Made by a program: the position numbers and the translations under genes. DNA of 57,917 nt, taken from an uncultured bacterium. GTDB lineage: Bacteria > Bacillota > Clostridia > Oscillospirales > Oscillospiraceae. Positions 51,950-57,917 of the stretch are shown in pieces. Numbering within the stretch: position 1 is the first letter of the stretch; each line of letters opens with the position of its first letter. Location: contig CAMWRX010000009.1 of assembly GCA_947176765.1 (NCBI GenBank), forward strand, positions 1 to 57,917, written 5' to 3'. The notes below the pieces were generated by a model. That model was given only the letters and a program-made list of their open reading frames with translations. It was not told where the DNA came from and did not search any database.

Positions 51950-52909
51950 ATGAAGAAGAACAACGGGTCAAGGCATCTGGGGCGGCATATCGCTCTGGCG
52001 GCGCTGCTGGCCCTGTTATGCATCGGCGGGGTAGAGCTGGCCGCCTGCCGTCATTTCGCTCCGGCGACCTACGATCGCATCGTAGCCCCTGCCCGCTACG
52101 CCGCCTCTGTCATGGTGGATACCGGCAAAGCCGCGCTGAACGCCGCCGGAGAATTCTGCCTGGAGGTCGGGCGGTTCTGTCAGACGGTGGGCGCTGGGAT
52201 CGCCGAACAGGCAGGCCGGGCAGCGGATGCCTGGGCGGAGTTCACCGCCCCGCGGGAAATCGTTCAAGCCCCTAGCAGGACGCCGCCTTCTACCGAAGGA
52301 TCCCAGTCTCAGCCGCCGGCCACCGCTCCCCCCATCACCGAGGTGCTGGAGGCGGATGGCCGCCAGATCCTCACCGGCGGCTCGATGGACGTCGTCTACT
52401 TCTGCCAGTCGGACGAGGAATGGGCGGAGCAGCTCTATGGCACCGATCCCATCGGCCCCTATGGCTGCGGCCCCACGGTCATGGCCATGGCAATCGCCAC
52501 TATGACAGACACGGACACCGACCCCGCCGCAATGGCCGTCTGGGCGGCGGATCATGGCTACTGGGCCCGCCGGAGCGGCTCCTACGACTCTATTGTCACA
52601 GGCACCGCCCAGGCCTTTGGCCTAGAGGCGGAGAGCCTCACCCAGCGCACTGTGGACGAAATGCTTCGAGCCCTCTGGGACGGCAAGCTGCTGGTGGCCC
52701 ATGTAGGCCCCGGCCACTTCACCGAGGGCGGGCACTTTATCCTCATCCGCGGGGCAACGCTCGGAGGAGAAGTGCTGGTGGCCGACCCCAACAGCCTGGA
52801 GCGCAGCCTCCAGCTCTGGGATCCCCAGATTATTCTGGATGAGCTGTCCTCCGCCCGGAGCAGCGGCGCGCCGCTGTGGGCCCTGTCCATCCCCGATACA
52901 CATACATAA
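51950..52909 (+). CDS. Membrane-anchored C39-like cysteine peptidase
   Basis: This 319-aa protein has an N-terminal membrane or signal segment (HIALAALLALLCIGGVELAA), a helical linker to about 100 and a Pro/Ser-rich stretch. A C-terminal peptidase_C39-like domain follows, with the catalytic cysteine C173 in GPYGCGPTVMAM, histidine H262 in EGGHFILIRG and aspartate D279 in VADPNS. In this family such proteins cleave peptides or leader sequences outside the membrane; the target is unknown. AAGGGGG precedes ATG 51950. It is a single-gene unit between convergent/divergent motility genes. Confidence 0.82.
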   Translation: MKKNNGSRHLGRHIALAALLALLCIGGVELAACRHFAPATYDRIVAPARYAASVMVDTGKAALNAAGEFCLEVGRFCQTVGAGIAEQAGRAADAWAEFTAPREIVQAPSRTPPSTEGSQSQPPATAPPITEVLEADGRQILTGGSMDVVYFCQSDEEWAEQLYGTDPIGPYGCGPTVMAMAIATMTDTDTDPAAMAVWAADHGYWARRSGSYDSIVTGTAQAFGLEAESLTQRTVDEMLRALWDGKLLVAHVGPGHFTEGGHFILIRGATLGGEVLVADPNSLERSLQLWDPQIILDELSSARSSGAPLWALSIPDTHT

Positions 52910-52932
52910 TACCATATTTGTTTTGTTCGTGC

Positions 52933-52970
52933 AATATCGGCTCGGTGATTCACCGAGCCGATATTTTATT
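52933..52970. terminator. Bidirectional terminator between the C39 peptidase and the FliT-like gene
   Basis: AATATCGGCTCGGTG (52933-52947) and its perfect complement (52951-52965), a 15-bp stem with a 3-base loop, followed by TTATT. Confidence 0.9.
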
Positions 52971-52976
52971 GTATTT

Positions 52977-53375
52977 CTATTGATAGACCGATTTTTCCCG
53001 GCCTATCCGCTGGTTCAGCACCCGATCCAGCTCCATCACCTGCTTGAGCCGCCGCCTGTTGGACGCCACCTGTTCACACAGGAGCCGCTGGCTCTGCTGA
53101 GCCGGGTCGGCGGCGGGCCCGCCGTTGAGCATGGCGGCCAACTGCGCGGCCTCCTCCCTGTCAGGCAGCGCCTCCAACTGCTCCCGGATGGCCTGGTCGG
53201 CCGCCCGGAGCTTTGCCAGCGGCTCCTCCCGCATGGCAATCAGCATCTGGGTACTCACCTGGTCATCGCGATCCAGGGATTGACCCAGCTGCTGAGTCAG
53301 ATCCCACACCTCATTAAGCAGGTTGCCGGTGCGCTTCATCTGAACCAGAGCGTCCATCACGGCTTTCTCGTCCAC
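52977..53375 (-). CDS. Small helical protein in the FliT position
   Basis: This 132-aa, almost all-helical protein (DALVQMKRTGNLLNEVWDLT, then coiled-coil-like ASNRRRLKQVMELDRVLNQR) follows fliS by 8 bases on the same strand. That is where many bacteria have fliT, the chaperone for FliD. I see no specific FliT motif, so this rests on context and fold. GTG 53375 is the likely start, with AGGTGA just upstream. Confidence 0.55.
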   Translation of the reverse strand: MDEKAVMDALVQMKRTGNLLNEVWDLTQQLGQSLDRDDQVSTQMLIAMREEPLAKLRAADQAIREQLEALPDREEAAQLAAMLNGGPAADPAQQSQRLLCEQVASNRRRLKQVMELDRVLNQRIGREKSVYQ

Positions 53376-53383
53376 GCGCTCAC

Positions 53384-53812
53384 CTAGCCCTCTCCCTCGG
53401 CGCTTACCGCCGAGGCGGCGGCGTTGGCCAGCTCCCGGGCGCAGTTCTTGTCCGCCTCCCGGAAGGTGTCCCGCAGCTCGCTCACCATAGTCTTAACTCG
53501 ATCCAGCTCGGTCTTGTTCCGCCCGGCCTTCACCCGGTTGAGCTCAAAGCAGAAGTAGTCATACAAGCGGTTCAAGTTTCGGCTGATGGGGTACTGCATA
53601 TCCAGGGTGTCGTCCAGATAGCGGATGATGTCCAGGCCCCGATCCACGCTTGCCTCAAACAGGGGGTAGTCCGCCTTCTCCAGGGCCAGTCCGGCCCGGA
53701 GCAGGCGCTTGACCAGCTCGTCGTACAACAGCAGCAGCAGTTCCCCCGGGGTCATGTCGTTGATGCCCTGCTCCTTATAGCCCTGGTACCCCTGGAAGCC
53801 TTTTCTGTCCAT
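53384..53812 (-). CDS. fliS: Flagellar export chaperone FliS
   Basis: This 142-aa chaperone for flagellin contains the conserved TPGELLLLLYDELVKRLLRA and NRLYDYFCFELNRVKAGRN. Four helices wrap round the flagellin C-terminus to prevent early polymerisation. AAAAGGAG precedes ATG 53812. It lies 28 bases after fliD, the standard fliD-fliS order. Flagellin itself is not in the window. Confidence 0.96.
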   Translation of the reverse strand: MDRKGFQGYQGYKEQGINDMTPGELLLLLYDELVKRLLRAGLALEKADYPLFEASVDRGLDIIRYLDDTLDMQYPISRNLNRLYDYFCFELNRVKAGRNKTELDRVKTMVSELRDTFREADKNCARELANAAASAVSAEGEG

Positions 53813-53840
53813 TCTTGACTCCTTTTTAGTCAGTGGTGAT

Positions 53841-56702
53841 TTAGTATCCGCTGTCCCCGCCCATCAGGCCCGCGAACGCGGAGGACTGGGAATTCATCTG
53901 GGCGATGAGCTGCTCCAGCTTGCTGAACTGGGTTGTGTAGCGGTCGATCTGGTTGGACATCTTGGTCTGCCAGCGCTCGATCTGGCTGTCAATGCTGTCC
54001 ATCTGGCTCTTCAGGCTGTTGCTGTTCAGCGAGGTATACGCCTTATTGGATCCGGCCCGCTGAATCAGGACGCCCTTGGGTTCGCCGGTGGTCTTGACGT
54101 AGGTGTTCAGCGTGTTCTGCAAGGTCTGCATCAGCCCGTCAGTGGAGGAGCCGCCCTCGCGGGTCTTGGTAAAGGCGTCCTTCACCTTGTCCGGGTTACT
54201 CTCCAAGGCAGCGCGCAACTTATCTTCGTCCAGGGACAGGGTGGTCATGCCGTTGTTGTAGGAGGTGCCAATGCCAATCTCCCGCAGGGTCTGGCCGTCG
54301 GCGCCGCCAGGGGCAATGGCGGACAGCAGCTTGCTGTACATACTGGACAGGGTGGTGTCCCCGAACAGGATGCCCTGCTTGGCCTTCTCGTTATAGGCTT
54401 CCAGCTCGGTCTTGGAGTAGCGCTCCTCCTCCTCGGCGGTGAGGGGCTCATACCTGGCGCCGTTGGATTTCTGGGCGGGCAAGGTGGAGTAGGCGCTCTT
54501 AAGCTCGGTGGCCATCTCGTTGTAGTCGTTGACAAACTCCCGGATGGCGTCGATGATCTTGTCAGTGTCGGTGGTGGTGTTGAAGGTGATGGGCTCGTAA
54601 TCCTCGCCGTCCTTGCCCTTCGCCTCAAAGGTGCCCTTCACGTTGACGGTCAGCCCATCGATGTCGAAGCTGTTGGAGCTGCGGGTGAAATTCTCGAACC
54701 GCTTGCCGTTGATCTCCACGTCCATGATGGCGTCCTGGCCGGCGGTGAAGGAAGCGGCGGTCTTTGCCTCGAGTTTCTCCTGATCACCATCGTCATTTTT
54801 GGCCGCAAATGAGAAGTTCACTGAATTGCCATACCGATCGACCACGTCAAGCTGACCTGACAATTTATTAACGGAAACTTCATAGCCGGCTGATCCTACC
54901 ACATTATTTAAGTGCTCGGCAACGTCATCCAGAGTTGTGGTATCATCAATGCCGAATGATATGTTTACCTTGGGCGAATTGAAATATATACGTTTGGGAT
55001 TTTCTGCAGTCAAATCCAAACCATAAACATCAGCAAATTTATCGCTCTTGCTGCTCTCAGGCACAGTGAACATATCCTTGGCCAGCCCGCCGAACTCGAT
55101 CTTGCCGTTGGCGCCGGTCTCGGTGGCGGTGAACTTGAACTCGTTGGTCAGCTTGGAATAGCTCACCTTCACCCCCGCCTCGGCGTTGGAGTTGATGGAA
55201 TTCATCAGTTTCTCCAGGGTGGTGTCCTTGGTGACGTTGATGTTGGCGCCGTTGATCTTGAAATCATAGAGGAACTCGCCGTCGCTGTTCACGCGGTAAT
55301 ACTTGCCGTCGTCGCCCATGCTGACGCGGTTGCCCGCCTCGTCCACGGAATACTTCCCGTTGGAGCTCAGCGTGACGTCGCCCACCGCCGCCAGCTTGTT
55401 CTTGTCGGAGAAAATGTCCTTGCCCATCAGGTCGGACAGCTTCTTGCCGGTGTTGATGTAGTTGGTGCTGTTGTCCTCGAAGCCCAGGGCCTTCACAGCG
55501 GAGCCGCTGACGCTGAGGGTGTCCCCCTCCTTCGCGGGAGTGAGGTTCAGCCTGCCGTCTTCCGGATCCGGGTTATCCGACAGATCCCACCAGTCTACGC
55601 TGATCTTGCCCTTGCCGAACGCCTTGTCGATTTCGCCCTGAAGGGCGTCCGCGAACTGCTTCTCCTTGCTTTTCCCGCTGGCATTGTCGTAGGTGAGGTC
55701 GACGTTGTTCATCACGTCGCTCATGCTGATGGTCTTGCTGGTGCCGTTGAGGTTGACCGTCAGCGTCTTGCCGCCGCTCCACTTGCCCGTGCTGTCCTGC
55801 TTGCCGGCCAGGTATTCATAGGTAGACTTTTTCGTGGTCAGATTATTTTCCACGGCAAGTACGTTTTCCCCGGCATAGGCTTTGATTTTTCCGGAGGAGG
55901 AGCTGATCTTCACCGAGTTGCCGTTGCCCAGCCCATCAGAGAAGGTAATCCTGCCGTCGGCGTTGGCGGTGACCTTGATGGCCTTGTCGGCGGTGGTGGT
56001 CTCCTGGAAACCGTTCTTGGTGTAGCTGTAGGTGATTTCGCTCAGCTTCTTATTGATGGCGTTGGCCAGCTTCTCCGCGTTGCTGCTGCCCTCCATCTCA
56101 TCCAGGTTCTCCAGCTCGTCGAACTTGATGTCGAAGGTGGTGCCGTTGGTGCCGCCGTACTGGAAGGTCAGCGAGCCGGACATATTGTTGATGTCCAGCT
56201 GCTTGCTCAGGTCGAACAACTCCCCTCTGATGCCGGGTGCCTCGCCCTCCTCGGCGGCAGCCAGCCCGCTGCCCAGGCCCAGTGCGGCGCCGGACACAGT
56301 GTAGGAGGCGGCCTTGGCCATCTGCTTCACCGCGTTGATCTTAATGTCGCTGGTGGTCTTGCCGCTGGCGGTGATCTTGTCCTTGTAAGTGCCCAAAACA
56401 GCGGTGTTCACCGCGTTGGTGAAAAAGCTCTGGCTGAGCAGGTTGGTCTTGGAGGAATAGGAGGTGTACTTGGTATTGAAGTTCACCGCCTTATCAATGA
56501 TGCTGCGATAGGCGTCCTGCTGCCATTCGATCTTAGTGCGCTTCTTCGTCAGGTTCTGGATCTTCGTCTTGATGCCGGAGACCGCGTTTTCAATCATGGA
56601 CTCGGTGTCCATGCCGCTGGCCAGGCCGCTGAGTACATTCCGATTGCCGTAAATGCTGCTGGTGTTGTAACTGCTGTTACTCAAACTGGTAATAGATGCC
56701 AT
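53841..56702 (-). CDS. fliD: Flagellar filament cap FliD, unusually long
   Basis: This 953-aa cap protein is about twice the B. subtilis length. The N-terminus has the FliD pattern SGLASGMDTESMIENAVSGI with KRTKIEWQQDAYRSI. The C-terminus carries FVNDYNEMATELKSAY and the terminal coiled coil (SQMDSIDSQIERWQTKMSNQ). The inserted middle, about 150-720, would form the exposed domains. A segment encoding about residues 543-640 (54,790-55,075) is markedly AT-rich. AAAGGAG precedes ATG 56702. A sigma-D-like promoter lies upstream. FliS and a possible FliT follow. Confidence 0.93.
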   Translation of the reverse strand: MASITSLSNSSYNTSSIYGNRNVLSGLASGMDTESMIENAVSGIKTKIQNLTKKRTKIEWQQDAYRSIIDKAVNFNTKYTSYSSKTNLLSQSFFTNAVNTAVLGTYKDKITASGKTTSDIKINAVKQMAKAASYTVSGAALGLGSGLAAAEEGEAPGIRGELFDLSKQLDINNMSGSLTFQYGGTNGTTFDIKFDELENLDEMEGSSNAEKLANAINKKLSEITYSYTKNGFQETTTADKAIKVTANADGRITFSDGLGNGNSVKISSSSGKIKAYAGENVLAVENNLTTKKSTYEYLAGKQDSTGKWSGGKTLTVNLNGTSKTISMSDVMNNVDLTYDNASGKSKEKQFADALQGEIDKAFGKGKISVDWWDLSDNPDPEDGRLNLTPAKEGDTLSVSGSAVKALGFEDNSTNYINTGKKLSDLMGKDIFSDKNKLAAVGDVTLSSNGKYSVDEAGNRVSMGDDGKYYRVNSDGEFLYDFKINGANINVTKDTTLEKLMNSINSNAEAGVKVSYSKLTNEFKFTATETGANGKIEFGGLAKDMFTVPESSKSDKFADVYGLDLTAENPKRIYFNSPKVNISFGIDDTTTLDDVAEHLNNVVGSAGYEVSVNKLSGQLDVVDRYGNSVNFSFAAKNDDGDQEKLEAKTAASFTAGQDAIMDVEINGKRFENFTRSSNSFDIDGLTVNVKGTFEAKGKDGEDYEPITFNTTTDTDKIIDAIREFVNDYNEMATELKSAYSTLPAQKSNGARYEPLTAEEEERYSKTELEAYNEKAKQGILFGDTTLSSMYSKLLSAIAPGGADGQTLREIGIGTSYNNGMTTLSLDEDKLRAALESNPDKVKDAFTKTREGGSSTDGLMQTLQNTLNTYVKTTGEPKGVLIQRAGSNKAYTSLNSNSLKSQMDSIDSQIERWQTKMSNQIDRYTTQFSKLEQLIAQMNSQSSAFAGLMGGDSGY
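54790..55075 (-). other. AT-rich patch inside fliD
   Basis: Within an otherwise GC-rich gene this stretch drops in G+C: 21 of 60 in the line from 54961, against 39 of 60 from 55321. It stays in frame and encodes an exposed-domain segment including RIYFNSPKVNISFGIDDTTT. The pattern is typical of recombination that swaps exposed antigen segments. Confidence 0.65.
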
Positions 56703-56812
56703 ACCGGATCGCTCCTTTCGAAAAGCCGTAGGCGGGATACCCGCCCCAAGCGCGCTCACAGAAGAAAAATTTGAAAATTTTTAGTTTTTTTTCGCTGTAC
56801 CTCTGTTCTTTT

Positions 56813-56840
56813 TTATCGACCTGTAGTATATTAAACTTAA
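56813..56840 (-). promoter_or_regulatory. Sigma-D-like promoter of fliD
   Basis: On the minus strand TTAA (56840-56837), 16 bases, GTCGATAA (56820-56813), matching seven of eight -10 positions. It lies 110 bases before fliD and inside the region shared with the divergent parA. Confidence 0.6.
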
Positions 56841-56881
56841 GACTTTTCTCCAATGTTTTTGTAAAGGGGAGGGAATATTCC

Positions 56882-57694
56882 TTGACTCAAATCATTACCG
56901 TCACCAACCAAAAAGGAGGCGTGGGCAAAACCACCACCGCCGCCGCCCTGGTATCCGGCCTCCAACAGCGTGGGGCGAAGGTTCTGGGCATCGACCTGGA
57001 TCCCCAGGGCAACCTGGGCTTCAACCTGGGGCTGGACATCGGCTCTGGGAGCACCATCTACGACGTACTCCAGGGAAGCTGTCCCATCGAGCAGGCCATC
57101 CAGTCCACGGAGTACGGCGACATACTGCCCTCGGATATCATGCTGTCCGCCGCCGATGTGGAGTTCACCATGCCCCGCCGGGAGTTTTTGCTCACCGACA
57201 AGCTGTCCGGCGTGCGCTCCCAGTACGACTTCATCATCATCGACACGCCGCCTGCCCTGAACATCCTCACCGTCAACGCCTATGTGGCTTCCGACGGGCT
57301 GATCGTCCCCATGGAGGCGGAGGTGCTCAGCCTGGTGGGCATCACCCAGCTCCAGGAGACCATTGAAACCGTGCGCTCCACCTACAATCCCCATTTGAAG
57401 GTGCTGGGCATCCTGGTCAACAAGTTCAACGGCCGGCTCACTCTGTCCAAGGACATCCTGGAGCTGGCCCAGGAGGTGGCCGGGCAGCTTGGCAGCCAGG
57501 TGTTCCAGGCCAAGATCCACCGGGGCGTGGGCGTGGCTATGGCTCCCGCCCATGGGCAGAGCGTGCTCACCTATCAGCCCGACTCCCGTCCCGCCCAGGA
57601 CTTCCTGGAGATCGTGGACGCGGTGGCCGGGGAGCGCTTCCCGCGGCCCAAGCAGTCATTTAAGCAGAAATATATCTCCAAATTCTTCAATTAA
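56882..57694 (+). CDS. ParA/Soj-family ATPase
   Basis: This 270-aa Walker-type ATPase has the deviant Walker A TNQKGGVGKTTT at the N-terminus, IDLDPQGNLG and the Walker B region IIIDTPPALN. It is in the chromosome/plasmid partition and positioning superfamily. TTG 56882 is the likely start: GGGGAGGG is 8 bases upstream and it gives the normal N-terminus (M)TQIITVTNQKGG. No parB or parS sequence is visible. Its place next to fliD suggests a role in flagellar or chemoreceptor positioning, as for other ParA-like proteins, but ordinary partition is not excluded. Confidence 0.85.
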   Translation: MTQIITVTNQKGGVGKTTTAAALVSGLQQRGAKVLGIDLDPQGNLGFNLGLDIGSGSTIYDVLQGSCPIEQAIQSTEYGDILPSDIMLSAADVEFTMPRREFLLTDKLSGVRSQYDFIIIDTPPALNILTVNAYVASDGLIVPMEAEVLSLVGITQLQETIETVRSTYNPHLKVLGILVNKFNGRLTLSKDILELAQEVAGQLGSQVFQAKIHRGVGVAMAPAHGQSVLTYQPDSRPAQDFLEIVDAVAGERFPRPKQSFKQKYISKFFN

Positions 57695-57711
57695 GTAAGG
57701 AGTTCAGCATC

Positions 57712-57917
57712 ATGGCATCTAAGAACGACAAAACCAGCAAGACCGCGCGGGTGATGAATCTGCTCAGCAAGAAGCCCGATCCCGCCGCCTCTCCCGAGGA
57801 GGCCGCCGCGCCCGCCGCCCAGACCCCCATCGCCGCCTCCATGGCTCCGGACGCCGCCGTGTCGGTGCAGATCAAAAACGCGCTGGAGGACGCGCTGGAG
57901 GGTGAGCTGATCCCGCA
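57712..57917 (+). CDS. Unrecognised gene after parA, cut by window end
   Basis: 68 codons are visible from ATG 57712, with AAGGAG upstream and 17 bases after parA. The N-terminus is basic and polar (MASKNDKTSKTARVMNLLSK), followed by an Ala/Pro-rich linker and a helix, VSVQIKNALEDALEGEL. It does not resemble ParB in the visible part. An operon with parA is clear. The Ala/Pro linker suggests a C-terminal domain beyond the edge. Confidence 0.75.
   Translation, partial: MASKNDKTSKTARVMNLLSKKPDPAASPEEAAAPAAQTPIAASMAPDAAVSVQIKNALEDALEGELIP

Noticed and set aside
56813-57711. Possible chromosome partition locus or replication origin because of parA.
   Set aside because: No parB, parS palindrome or DnaA-box cluster is visible, and the neighbours are motility genes.
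1-57917. tRNA, rRNA, CRISPR arrays, transposases and prophage genes.
   Set aside because: I looked through the gaps between genes and found no cloverleaf-like sequence, no regularly spaced direct repeats, and no transposase, integrase or phage structural gene.

Overview
The window comes from a GC-rich, motile, endospore-forming member of the Clostridia, most likely an Oscillospiraceae-type gut anaerobe. The evidence is an alpha/beta-type small acid-soluble spore protein behind a sigma-G-like promoter, the Gram-positive heat-shock order hrcA-grpE-dnaK-dnaJ behind a perfect CIRCE operator, S-layer-homology (SLH) surface proteins, and a Firmicutes-style late flagellar cluster (flgM, flgN, flgK, flgL, yviE, fliW, csrA). 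I saw no rRNA, tRNA, CRISPR array, transposase or prophage gene. No stretch without a gene is much longer than 300 bases.

Layout. 1-13.2 kb is housekeeping and transport: a partial DUF975 membrane protein, a Ca/Na antiporter with a sugar nucleotidyltransferase, a galK-galT pair, the spore protein, a 3-methyladenine glycosylase, a DMT-family exporter, an alpha/beta hydrolase, and an SLH-anchored S41 protease overlapping queH and rlmD. 13.2-14.0 kb is a low-GC insert with one zinc-ribbon protein of unknown function. 14.0-18.8 kb is the hrcA heat-shock operon. 19.1-21.3 kb holds an unrecognised HExxH/CxxC protein and a MATE exporter. 21.6-33.9 kb is a same-strand run of six genes: FliK-like, FhlB-like, PilZ, a 1,779-aa SLH protein, a 1,222-aa SLH protein with five tandem repeats, and a second PilZ protein. 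Diverging from it at 34.0 kb is cheA-cheW-cheR-cheB, followed by flgM-flgN-flgK-flgL-yviE-fliW-csrA-yjfB (38.8-44.6 kb). 44.7-52.9 kb is less standard: an orphan ClpB-like AAA+ ATPase, a Lys-rich single-pass membrane protein, an FtsA-like actin-fold protein with a beta-grasp-like tail, a chemoreceptor, an FtsE-like ABC ATPase and a C39-type peptidase. The window ends with fliD-fliS-(FliT-like) facing a divergent parA and the start of one more gene.

How the genes work together. Sigma-D-type promoter motifs precede cheA, flgM and fliD, and FlgM itself is encoded, so chemotaxis and late flagellar assembly look like one sigma-28 regulon. FliW-CsrA gives post-transcriptional feedback on flagellin, FlgN and FliS are export chaperones, and FlgK, FlgL and FliD are the hook-filament junction and cap. 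Two PilZ proteins in the same run as two large SLH proteins suggest that c-di-GMP signalling is linked to the cell surface there. The ParA, FtsA-like, FtsE-like and AAA+ genes lying among flagellar and chemotaxis genes are the best candidates for an undescribed system that positions or remodels the surface machinery. All functions are inferred from motifs and context read by eye; no database search was possible.
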